Assembly: GCA_903921295.1 (NCBI GenBank)
Contig: CAIXOZ010000157.1
Span: forward strand, 1-6,720
Direction: 5' to 3'
DNA length: 6,720 nt
Source of the DNA: an uncultured cyanobacterium
Lineage (GTDB): Bacteria > Cyanobacteriota > Cyanobacteriia > PCC-6307 > Cyanobiaceae
The notes under the pieces were generated by a model. It was not told the DNA's origin and did no database searches. It saw only the letters and a program-made list of their open reading frames with translations. This document shows, piece after piece, positions 1 to 5,653 of this stretch. Each line of letters begins with the position of its first letter. Within the stretch, counting starts at the first letter, position 1. The translations under genes were made by a program, and so were the position numbers.

Positions 1-1
1 C

Positions 2-1018
2 TTCAATCTGCTGCGCCTCGATACGGCTTCCAACGCCAGCGTCTCGAATGGAACCAGCAACGTTAACAACAACGATCTGGTTTATATCGATCGCCTGTAC
101 TACCGTTTCCCGCTCAGCAATGAGTTTACGGCGGTGATCGGTGCCAAGGGTCGCAACACCGAGTTTCTGGCGATTCAGCCCAGCTTCTACAACGGCGGCA
201 TCCTCGATGCCTTCACCACCAACGGCGCCCCCGGCACCTACAACAAGGCCACCGGCGCCATCGCCGGTCTGATCTGGAAGCAGAAAGTGGCCAAGGGCCA
301 GCCTTATGTCGGTGCTTCGCTTAACTACGTGGCCGTGAACGGAGCCAACGGCAACCCTGGTTCCATTAACTCCGCCAATACCGGCGGTGGCCTCTTCGGG
401 GATACCAGCCAGGCCAACCTCAGCTTCCAGGTTGGTGTCGCCGCTCCCCAGTGGGCCTTCACGGCTGCTTACCGCTATGGCAGCTGCGGTCAGGCTGAGT
501 CCCGCAACGGCACCACCATGGCGGTCGGTTCCCTGGCTTGCAGTACAACAACAGGTGGCATCACAGCGAACTCCAGCAACTATGCGCTCACCGCTGCCTG
601 GCAGCCCGCCACCGGTGGCACCTGGGTGCCTTCGATCAGCTTCGGCTGGGGTCTGAGCAGCATCACGCCTGCTTCCACCAATACCGTTACGGCCAACACG
701 ACGAGCAACGTCAGCCAGAGCCAGTCCTGGACGACCAGCTTCCAGTGGACCGATGCCTTCGTGAAGGGCAACGCCGCCGGCTTCGCCTTCGGCCAGCTCT
801 CCTACGCCACGGCTCTGGTCAACGGGGCTACCCCCAACGACGCCGGCTACGCCTTTGAGTGGTGGTATCGCTTCCAGGTCACCGACAAGATCACCGTCAC
901 CCCGGCGATCTACTACCTCAGCAACCCCGGTGGCCAGGCCACCACTGGCACTGGCACCACCGCAAGCGCTTCTGCCAGCGTCTGGGGCGCTTTGGTGCTG
1001 ACCCGCTTCAAGTTCTGA
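2..1018 (+). CDS. Cyanobacterial outer-membrane porin (SomA / iron-uptake-porin type), C-terminal part
   Basis: The frame is open from base 2, so the gene begins outside the window; 338 residues are visible and it ends with TGA at 1016-1018. The GTG at 134 is only an internal valine. The sequence alternates polar and hydrophobic residues, is rich in Gly, Asn, Thr, Ser and aromatics, and ends in LVLTRFKF, a terminal Phe typical of outer-membrane beta-barrels recognised by the BAM machinery. Segments such as YRYGSC, YAFEWWYRFQVTD and ITVTPAIYYL look like barrel strands and match the C-terminal OprB-like barrel of cyanobacterial porins, whose N-terminal S-layer-homology domain would lie upstream. 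Two cysteines (about residues 162 and 180 of the visible part) flank a Gly/Thr-rich loop and could form an external disulfide. Role: diffusion of small solutes or ions across the outer membrane. The substrate cannot be read from sequence; the 'iron uptake' label comes from the family. Confidence 0.9.
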   Translation, partial: FNLLRLDTASNASVSNGTSNVNNNDLVYIDRLYYRFPLSNEFTAVIGAKGRNTEFLAIQPSFYNGGILDAFTTNGAPGTYNKATGAIAGLIWKQKVAKGQPYVGASLNYVAVNGANGNPGSINSANTGGGLFGDTSQANLSFQVGVAAPQWAFTAAYRYGSCGQAESRNGTTMAVGSLACSTTTGGITANSSNYALTAAWQPATGGTWVPSISFGWGLSSITPASTNTVTANTTSNVSQSQSWTTSFQWTDAFVKGNAAGFAFGQLSYATALVNGATPNDAGYAFEWWYRFQVTDKITVTPAIYYLSNPGGQATTGTGTTASASASVWGALVLTRFKF

Positions 1019-1025
1019 TCGCGTG

Positions 1026-1043
1026 GGCCGGCTCCGGCCGGCC
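1026..1043 (+). other. GC-rich hairpin just after the porin stop
   Basis: GGCCGGC (1026-1032) pairs perfectly with GCCGGCC (1037-1043) around a 4-base loop, and a G-U pair (1025/1044) would extend the stem. It begins 8 bases after the porin stop codon. No T-run follows, so it is not a canonical intrinsic terminator. It could protect the mRNA 3' end from exonucleases or be a pause site; this is inferred from position only. Confidence 0.45.
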
Positions 1044-1188
1044 TCAGCGTTCAGGCACGTGGCCGGCTTGTCGCCGGCTTCCAGGGTGTTCCTGCAGGGC
1101 CATGGGGTTCCCTGGCCTTGCACCCCCTCCGTCCATCAGCGGCGAGCACTCCTCACCTCCCCTCGCCAGCTCCCACACACAGCGCTTC

Positions 1189-1213
1189 AGCCTCCCGCTC
1201 GGGGGGCTTTTTT
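1189..1213 (+). terminator. Rho-independent terminator
   Basis: AGCCTCCC (1189-1196) pairs with GGGGGGCT (1201-1208) to give an 8-bp stem with one internal T-G wobble and a GCTC loop. The stem runs straight into six T residues (1208-1213). This is the classic intrinsic-terminator layout on the + strand and is the only strong one in the window. It most probably ends the porin transcript, leaving a 3' UTR of about 170-190 nt. Confidence 0.85.
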
Positions 1214-1371
1214 GTTGGCGCTTGATCCCTCAACAGGCCCCGATCGACCCTGGCGGTGCCAGCACCGGCAGCTTGCCGGCCTCCCCTCGTTCAAGGGGGC
1301 CCTGCCCCGGCGTGGGGGATCCCATGGCTGCTGCCTCAGCGGCTGGCGGAGGCTGTTGCGCCTCGTCGCTG

Positions 1372-2127
1372 ATGATGGAGCCATCTGCGCGCTGCTCTCT
1401 GGCTGTGCCTTCCGGATCCAGCGATCCCTACACCGTGCTCGGTGTCAGCTCCCGGGCCAGTGCCGAGGAGATCAAGGCCGCCTACCGGGCCCTGGTGAAG
1501 CAGCACCACCCGGATGCCGGCGGTGACGCCACCACCATTCTGGCCCTCAATGCCGCCTGGGAGGTGCTCGGCGATCCGGAGGCCAGGCGCCTTCACGATC
1601 GCGGTCGCCAGGGCAATGCCTCGACGGCTGCCGATGGTGGTGCCTGGACGGCTGGAGGCACGGGTTCAGGTCGCCCATCCGCAGGGCGCAGCCGTGCCCC
1701 GGGTGGCGCCACGGTGGTCGACCGCGACAGCCAGCTGCTGCAATGGCTGCAGCAGGTGTACAACCCGATCGATCGGCTGCTGGCCCAGGTGATCAATCCG
1801 TTCCCAGCCCAGCTGCGCGAGCTCTCGGCCGATCCTTACGACGATCAGCTGATGGAGGCCTTCTGCACCTTTCTGGAGCAGAGCCGCCGCCGCCTTGAGA
1901 CCGCCGAAACCCTTTATCGCTCCCAGGCCTGCCCGGCGGCGATCAGCGGCTTCAGCCTCAGCCTCTACCACTGCTTCCGTCAGGTGCAGGAAGCCGTGGC
2001 TGATCTGGAGCGCTACACGCTCGGCTACGTCGATTCCTATCTGCGCGATGGGCGTGAGATGCTGCGCGAGGCCAAGCGCCTGCGCACGGATCTGCATGCC
2101 CAGCGCCGCCAGCTTGAGCTGGTCTGA
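1372..2127 (+). CDS. J-domain (DnaJ-like) protein
   Basis: With the start taken here the product is 251 residues. Residues 18-80 are a J domain: DPYTVLGVS, then the helix AEEIKAAYRALVKQHH, the diagnostic HPD at 46-48 that stimulates Hsp70 ATPase, and LNAAWEVLGDPEARRLHD. A Gly/Ala/Ser-rich linker (about 80-115) follows, then a helical C-terminal half starting QLLQWLQQVYNPIDRLL and ending in a charged helix rich in Arg, Glu and Leu. There is no Gly/Phe region, zinc finger or CTD of a canonical DnaJ, so this is a class C J-protein, presumably a specialised DnaK co-chaperone; its client is unknown. The start is uncertain: ATG 1372 or 1375, ATG 1324 (preceded by a G-run resembling a ribosome site) or GTG 1405 are in frame. 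The residues before about 1405 are Cys-rich and unlike the family, so true translation may begin late. The stop codon abuts that of ndhO. Confidence 0.85.
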   Translation: MMEPSARCSLAVPSGSSDPYTVLGVSSRASAEEIKAAYRALVKQHHPDAGGDATTILALNAAWEVLGDPEARRLHDRGRQGNASTAADGGAWTAGGTGSGRPSAGRSRAPGGATVVDRDSQLLQWLQQVYNPIDRLLAQVINPFPAQLRELSADPYDDQLMEAFCTFLEQSRRRLETAETLYRSQACPAAISGFSLSLYHCFRQVQEAVADLERYTLGYVDSYLRDGREMLREAKRLRTDLHAQRRQLELV

Positions 2128-2388
2128 TCAGCCTGGGTAGGGCTCCAGCTGATCGAGCCGCAGCCAGACATCCGGCACCGGCCGCCGCAGCCGCACCTGC
2201 GCATGCTCGCCTTTCAGGGCCAGGATCTCAGCGGGGCCTTCCAGCAGATAGTCAGGGGGCGTGGGATCGCTGGCCCCAGCCTCCAGACTGCCCTGGTAGC
2301 GGGCCAGGTTCAGGCGCACCAACGAGCCCTTGCGCAGGGCGGGAGCGCTCTTGGTGGCGGGGCTGTCCGCAGCCGGGGTGTCAGCCAT
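2128..2388 (-). CDS. ndhO: NAD(P)H-quinone oxidoreductase (NDH-1) subunit O
   Basis: The 86-residue product contains the NdhO core from residue 18 onward: LRKGSLVRLN, SLEAGASDP at 34-42, EGPAEIL at 50-56, and the signature VPDVWLRLDQLE near the C-terminus (71-82). NdhO is a small peripheral subunit specific to the cyanobacterial and chloroplast NDH-1 complex on the stromal/cytoplasmic side of thylakoids, which serves cyclic electron flow and respiration around photosystem I. The family is usually about 70-80 residues; the first 17 residues here (Ala/Pro/Ser/Thr-rich) are a non-conserved extension, but ATG 2388 is the only clear start. The gene is alone on its strand, convergent with the J-protein gene and divergent from the epimerase gene, so it is probably monocistronic with a promoter in 2389-2505. 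Confidence 0.95.
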   Translation of the reverse strand: MADTPAADSPATKSAPALRKGSLVRLNLARYQGSLEAGASDPTPPDYLLEGPAEILALKGEHAQVRLRRPVPDVWLRLDQLEPYPG

Positions 2389-2505
2389 GGCGGTGAAAGC
2401 GTTCGGCCCAGGCTAGGGCCCCGGGCCCGGGCTCAGGTCGGCCGTTATTGCCGGAGCACAAGGGCTGGATCTGGTTAGCCTTCATCGCTCTTCCCCTCAG
2501 CGTTG
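2389..2505. promoter_or_regulatory. Divergent promoter region between ndhO and the epimerase gene, with a 12-bp palindrome
   Basis: This 117-bp gap must hold the upstream signals for both flanking genes because they diverge. It contains a perfect 12-bp palindrome, CCCGGGCCCGGG, at 2420-2431, and next to it the inverted pair GGCCC (2405-2409) / GGGCC (2416-2420). I see no convincing -35/-10 pair on either strand, and no good Shine-Dalgarno sequence before either start. The assignment as a regulatory region rests on gene orientation, not on recognised motifs. Confidence 0.45.
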
Positions 2506-3444
2506 ATGCGACTGCTGCTGATCGGCTGCACCGGTTTTGTCGGCCGGGCCCTCGTGCCGGCGTTGCTCGAACGCGGCCATACCCTCACCGTGCTCAGCCG
2601 CCGCGCTGCCCCCCTGCCGGCCTTCCAGGGCGCCAGGGGACTGCGCTGGTTGCAGGGTGATCCGGCCGAGGCCGTCACCTGGCAGGAACCCACCCTGCTC
2701 TCTGCCCTCGCCGATGCCGACGGGGTGGTGAACCTCGCCGGTGAACCGATCGCCGAGCAGCGCTGGACGCCGGAACATCGTCGTCGCCTGTTTGACAGTC
2801 GCGTTCGCAGCACCGAGGGTCTGGTGGCGGCCCTTCAGGCCCTGAGCGCGCCGCCGTCCGTGCTCGTCAACGGTTCAGCGGTCGGCTACTACGGCACGAG
2901 CGAGCAGGCCAGCTTCGAAGAGGCCAGCCCCGCCGGCGACGACCTGCTCGGGGCCCTGTGCGTGGCCTGGGAGGCGGCAGCCGATCAGGCGCCGGCGGCC
3001 ACCCGGGTCGTGAAGCTGCGCACCGGCATCGTGCTGGCCGCGGATGGCGGTGCCCTCGGCAAGATGCTGCCGATCTTCCGGGCAGGTTTCGGCGGCCCGA
3101 TCGGCAACGGTCGTCAGTGGATGAGCTGGATTCACCGCGACGATCTGGTGGCGATCGTGATCGCCGCCCTCGAGAACAACGCCTATGCAGGCGTCTACAA
3201 CGCCGTGGCGCCGGCTCCAGCCACGATGGCCCAGTTCTCGGCGAGCCTCGGGCGCACCCTCGGGCGACCGAGCCTGCTGCCGGTCCCCGGACCGATCCTG
3301 CAGCTGCTGCTCGGCGATGGGGCCCAGGTGGTGCTCAAGGGGCAGCGGGTGTTGCCCCAGCATCTGCTTCAGCAGGGCTTCGTCTTCCGCTACCCCGAGC
3401 TCACCGCTGCCCTCGCCGCTGCCACCACCCCAGGATCCCGCTGA
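2506..3444 (+). CDS. TIGR01777-family NAD(P)-dependent epimerase (YfcH / cyanobacterial 'SulA' homologue)
   Basis: The product has 312 residues, the normal length for the family. It opens with a Rossmann nucleotide-binding turn, LLLIGCTGFVGR, with glycines at 7, 10 and 13. Family blocks follow in order: NLAGEPIAEQRWT (about 77-89), NGSAVGYYG (122-130), KLRTGIVL (170-177) and MSWIHRDDL (206-214). The C-terminal DUF1731-like segment includes GRPSLLPVPGPIL and a final QQGFVFRYPEL. This is an extended-SDR protein; the reaction is unknown. Plant and cyanobacterial relatives have been linked to plastid or cell division under names such as GC1 and SulA, but they are not homologous to the E. coli SOS inhibitor SulA. 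The start is ATG 2506; an in-frame TTG at 2503 directly precedes it and is less likely. The last 44 bases overlap the end of the membrane-protein gene on the other strand. Confidence 0.92.
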   Translation: MRLLLIGCTGFVGRALVPALLERGHTLTVLSRRAAPLPAFQGARGLRWLQGDPAEAVTWQEPTLLSALADADGVVNLAGEPIAEQRWTPEHRRRLFDSRVRSTEGLVAALQALSAPPSVLVNGSAVGYYGTSEQASFEEASPAGDDLLGALCVAWEAAADQAPAATRVVKLRTGIVLAADGGALGKMLPIFRAGFGGPIGNGRQWMSWIHRDDLVAIVIAALENNAYAGVYNAVAPAPATMAQFSASLGRTLGRPSLLPVPGPILQLLLGDGAQVVLKGQRVLPQHLLQQGFVFRYPELTAALAAATTPGSR

Positions 3445-3745
3445 GGATCGCGGCCCCCATCAGCAGACCGATGGCGGGGGTGAAGAGCGGTTCCCAGAGA
3501 CTCTGAAACAGGGTCAGGGGACCGTCCAGCTCGCGGCTGTGCAGCAGCACGGCCACCCCGAACCAGAGGGCCCCGGCGATGACCACGAACACATCGATCA
3601 CCAGCAGGGTGTCGATCAGGTTCTTCAGGCGCCGGCCGAGGCTGAGCGTTGGCGTGGGCAATGACGTTGGCGTTGGCGCCGTCACCGGCTCGGCCCCGTT
3701 GGCGCCACCCGCCAGAGGGGCAGCAGGCTGATCGGAGGAGGGCAT
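3401..3745 (-). CDS. Conserved small membrane protein, function unknown
   Basis: The 114-residue product has a disordered N-terminus (residues 1-35, rich in Pro, Ala, Thr, with a repeated PTPT motif) followed by a basic stretch GRRLKN. Two hydrophobic helices then follow, at about 47-68 (LLVIDVFVVIAGALWFGVAVLL) and 87-107, joined by a loop with LFQSLWEPLF. It ends GWWQRRGQR. The arrangement suggests an integral membrane protein with two spans. I recognise the core as resembling uncharacterised proteins of picocyanobacteria but can assign no function. ATG 3745 is chosen because residues upstream in this frame (to 3886) run into the neighbouring gene and do not look like protein. The 3' end overlaps the epimerase gene by 44 bp tail to tail, and its 5' end is divergent from the LpxB-like gene. 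Confidence 0.75.
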   Translation of the reverse strand: MPSSDQPAAPLAGGANGAEPVTAPTPTSLPTPTLSLGRRLKNLIDTLLVIDVFVVIAGALWFGVAVLLHSRELDGPLTLFQSLWEPLFTPAIGLLMGAAILSGILGWWQRRGQR

Positions 3746-3845
3746 CGGCGCTGGCGCTGAACGGGGGGACAAGACAATCCGTCCGCCGGAGAGTGGCGGG
3801 CTGATCCTGTGCCCAAACCTAAGGTTGGCGCAGCCGCCCTGCACC
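3746..3845. promoter_or_regulatory. Divergent promoter region with inverted repeats
   Basis: This gap of about 100 bp separates the divergent starts of the membrane protein and the LpxB-like protein. It holds an inverted repeat CCGCC (3783-3787) / GGCGG (3795-3799) and an 11-base palindrome AACCT-A-AGGTT (3816-3826), with flanking CCAA and TTGG. The second palindrome covers the alternative TTG start at 3825, which is a reason to doubt that start. No clear sigma-70 promoter hexamers are visible. The regulatory role is inferred from orientation. Confidence 0.4.
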
Positions 3846-5054
3846 GTGCCCCAACCCCGAGCGCCCCGGATTCTGCTGATCAGCAACGGTCACGGTGAGG
3901 ATCTCAATGGTGGGCTGATCGCCGATCAATTGCTGGCCCTGCGCCCCGATCTGGAGCTGCAGGCCCTGCCGATCGTCGGCGATGGCCAGGCCTACCGCCG
4001 TCGCGGCATTCCCCTGCTGCATCAGGGGGCTGCATTGCCGTCCGGCGGCATGGTCTATCAGGGCCTCAACCTCTGGCGCGACCTGGCCGCCGGCCTGGTT
4101 CAGCAGACCATCCTGCAGTTCTGGGTGGCCTGGCGACGCGGTCGTGAGGCCGATCTGGTGCTCTGCATCGGGGATCATGTGCCGATGGCCTTTGCCTGGC
4201 TCACCGGCCGGCCGGCGGTGGTGTTCCTGGTGTCCACCTCCAGCCATTACGAGGGGCGGCTGCGTCTGTCTGCCTTCAGCCGCCGTTTCTGCCGCCGGCC
4301 GGCGGTGCGGCTGGTGCTCACCCGCGATGTGTTCACCGCCCACGATCTGCAGGAGCAGGGGCTGAGCCGGGCCCGTTTCTGTGGCTACCCGATCATGGAT
4401 CTGGCGCCCGCGGCGGTGACCTCCGAGGTGCCTCCCCTGCAGATCCCGGCTGGAAGCACCGCGATCACCCTGCTGCCCGGCAGTCGATTTCCGGAGTGCC
4501 TCCACAACCTGCTGCTGCTGGCGCGGCTCTGTGCGGCGCTGGAGCGCCAGGATCCCGATCGGCGCTGGTGCTTTCATGCCGCCGTGCTGCCGGGCACCGA
4601 AGGCAGGGAGCTGCGGGCGCTGGCGGCGGCGATCGGTTGGAGCCTGGAGCCCGGGCGACTCGTGTCGGGCGAGGGGCGGGTGCAGCTGCTCCTGCGCAGT
4701 GATGCCTTTGCGCCGATCCTGCGCAGCAGTGACCTGGTGCTGGGCATGGCCGGCACCGCCGTCGAGCAGGCGGTCGGTCTCGGCAAACCCGTGGTGCAGA
4801 TCCCTGGCCGTGGACCCCAGTTCAGCTATGCCTTCGCGGAAGCGCAGATGCGCCTGCTCGGTCCGGCGGTGTTCACCGTGGGCACAGGTCCTGCCGGGGA
4901 GGCGGAACTGGAGCAGGCGGCCCGCCTGAGCCTCGAGCTGCTGGCCGATCCGGAGTTGCCGGAGGGTTGCGCCGCGGTCGGCCTGGAGCGGGTCGGGCCA
5001 CCGGGCGGCTCCCGCGGCATCGCGGCAGCGGTGCTGGAGGCCCTGCGCTCTTGA
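3846..5054 (+). CDS. Lipid-A-disaccharide-synthase-related protein (TIGR03492 type)
   Basis: About 402 residues from GTG 3846; an in-frame TTG at 3825 would add seven (MAQPPCT). The N-terminus carries ILLISNGHGEDLNGG, the hallmark of this cyanobacterial family in which GHGED occupies the position of the LpxB acceptor-side loop. Further blocks are CIGDHVPMAFAWLTGRP in the first Rossmann-like half, LLPGSR at about 209-214 and LVLGMAGTAVEQAVGLGKP at about 298-316 in the second half, followed by PGRGPQFSYAFAEAQ. The LPGSR and GTAVEQA/GKPVV elements are those used by GT-B glycosyltransferases such as LpxB to bind UDP-sugar. The family is only weakly similar to true LpxB, so the donor and acceptor are unknown; a cell-envelope glycolipid role is plausible but inferred. 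It ends 19 bp before the convergent TPR gene. Confidence 0.87.
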   Translation: MPQPRAPRILLISNGHGEDLNGGLIADQLLALRPDLELQALPIVGDGQAYRRRGIPLLHQGAALPSGGMVYQGLNLWRDLAAGLVQQTILQFWVAWRRGREADLVLCIGDHVPMAFAWLTGRPAVVFLVSTSSHYEGRLRLSAFSRRFCRRPAVRLVLTRDVFTAHDLQEQGLSRARFCGYPIMDLAPAAVTSEVPPLQIPAGSTAITLLPGSRFPECLHNLLLLARLCAALERQDPDRRWCFHAAVLPGTEGRELRALAAAIGWSLEPGRLVSGEGRVQLLLRSDAFAPILRSSDLVLGMAGTAVEQAVGLGKPVVQIPGRGPQFSYAFAEAQMRLLGPAVFTVGTGPAGEAELEQAARLSLELLADPELPEGCAAVGLERVGPPGGSRGIAAAVLEALRS

Positions 5055-5064
5055 ACGGTCTGTG

Positions 5065-5080
5065 GGGCTGGCCTCAGCCC
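5065..5080. other. Small hairpin at the convergent junction, possible weak bidirectional terminator
   Basis: GGGCTG (5065-5070) pairs with CAGCCC (5075-5080) around a GCCT loop. It lies between the stop of the LpxB-like gene (5054) and the TPR gene, and covers the TPR stop codon (5074-5076). It has no T-run on either side, so termination by it would be inefficient without a factor. Its position between convergent genes is the main support. Confidence 0.35.
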
Positions 5081-5592
5081 TCCAGCCAGGTCTTCACCTT
5101 CTGCAGTGCCGTCCAGCCCGGGCGACGCCCGAGGCCATCGTTGATCGCCTCATCGAGCTCGCTGGCGAGCTCCGGGGCCAGCACCTTCACCCGCTTCACC
5201 AGGTCGATGTGCTCCCGCACGCCTTTGGCACCGGTTTCGAGCATCGCCACGCTCAGGTTGATCCGGGCCTGGGGATCCTGAGGGTTGAGGCGCACGGCCT
5301 GCTTGGCGGAGCGCAGGGCCGCGATCGGCTGATCGTTGAGCAGCTGCAACCAGGCGAGGCAGGTCCAGCCGGCCGAGTGCCGGGGAGCCATCTGGGTGAG
5401 CGCCTCGAATTCCGGCACCAGCTCGGAGGCGGGCAGGCCCTGCTGGTAGCGGCCCAGGGCCTGGTTGAAGAGGTCTTCGTAGGAGCCTGGCTGAATCTCC
5501 TGCTCGGCTGTGGTCCCGGAGCCGGCCTCAGCGCTGGTGGCCTCCGCGGCGTTCGCCTCGGGGGTGGTGGTGGGGCTGCTCGAGGCCGTCAT
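5074..5592 (-). CDS. Tetratricopeptide-repeat-like protein
   Basis: The product has 172 residues. Residues 1-35 are low-complexity (Ala, Thr, Ser, Glu). From about 36 it is helical and TPR-like: SYEDLFNQALGRYQQG at 37-52, FEALTQMAPRHSAGWTCLAWLQLLND at 62-87, and QPIAALRSAKQAVRLNPQDPQARINLSVAML at 88-118. The pattern with LNP and a following helix A is the usual TPR spacing. The C-terminal part ends GRRPGWTALQKVKTWL. TPRs mediate protein-protein contacts; no partner can be named. There is no signal peptide or membrane helix, so it is probably cytoplasmic. It starts 60 bp after the IscA-like gene stop on the same strand and is likely cotranscribed with it, a pairing I recall as common in picocyanobacteria. 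ATG 5592 is used; it lacks a clear ribosome site. Confidence 0.83.
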   Translation of the reverse strand: MTASSSPTTTPEANAAEATSAEAGSGTTAEQEIQPGSYEDLFNQALGRYQQGLPASELVPEFEALTQMAPRHSAGWTCLAWLQLLNDQPIAALRSAKQAVRLNPQDPQARINLSVAMLETGAKGVREHIDLVKRVKVLAPELASELDEAINDGLGRRPGWTALQKVKTWLEG

Positions 5593-5632
5593 CGGGTGCG
5601 TCTGGTCGTGCTGCCCTCAGATTGCCACCCCA

Positions 5633-5653
5633 CCGGGCGTCAGGCCCGGGCCT
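5633..5653 (-). other. Intergenic palindromes between the IscA-like and TPR genes
   Basis: A perfect 12-bp palindrome AGGCCCGGGCCT occupies 5642-5653 and touches the IscA-like stop codon. An alternative fold pairs CCGGGC (5633-5638) with GCCCGG (5644-5649) around a 5-base loop. No T-run follows on the minus strand. It could slow or partly end transcription between the two genes, or protect the upstream message; this is inference. Confidence 0.35.

Larger units (their letters stand above)
1019..1371. other. Gene-free, hairpin-rich intergenic stretch downstream of the porin
   Basis: About 350 bases separate the porin stop from the most likely start of the J-protein. No reading frame here resembles a known protein. 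Visible structure: a 7-bp GC hairpin at 1026-1043 with loop TCCG, four GCCGGC palindromes between 1027 and 1078, a rho-independent terminator at 1189-1213, a 6-bp stem with 3-nt loop at 1265-1279, and a 5-bp stem at 1283-1298. The terminator lies about 170 nt past the porin stop, so the porin transcript probably carries a long structured 3' UTR. The promoter of the J-protein must lie after 1213 if that gene is transcribed on its own, but I see no clear -35/-10 pair. Part of the right end (1324-1371) could be coding if the J-protein starts at 1324. Confidence 0.6.

Noticed and set aside
1027..1078. Four GCCGGC copies considered as a CRISPR or iteron array
   Set aside because: The units are only 6 bp, unevenly spaced and palindromic. 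There are no spacers of constant length and no cas genes.
1265..1298. Second terminator candidate upstream of the J-protein
   Set aside because: The two short stems (1265-1279 and 1283-1298) are not followed by a T-run.
859..1371. Extension of the J-protein frame back to 859, overlapping the porin
   Set aside because: The frame is open by chance. It runs through the porin 3' end and the terminator at 1189-1213, and the residues are Pro/Arg/His-rich and not protein-like.
3746..3886. N-terminal extension of the small membrane protein to 3886
   Set aside because: It would overlap the start of the divergent LpxB-like gene, and its residues show no family character; ATG 3745 gives a sensible protein.
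3819..4577. Minus-strand reading frame of 252 codons
   Set aside because: It is antisense to the LpxB-like gene and gives a Gln/His/Arg-rich product without a hydrophobic core or motif.
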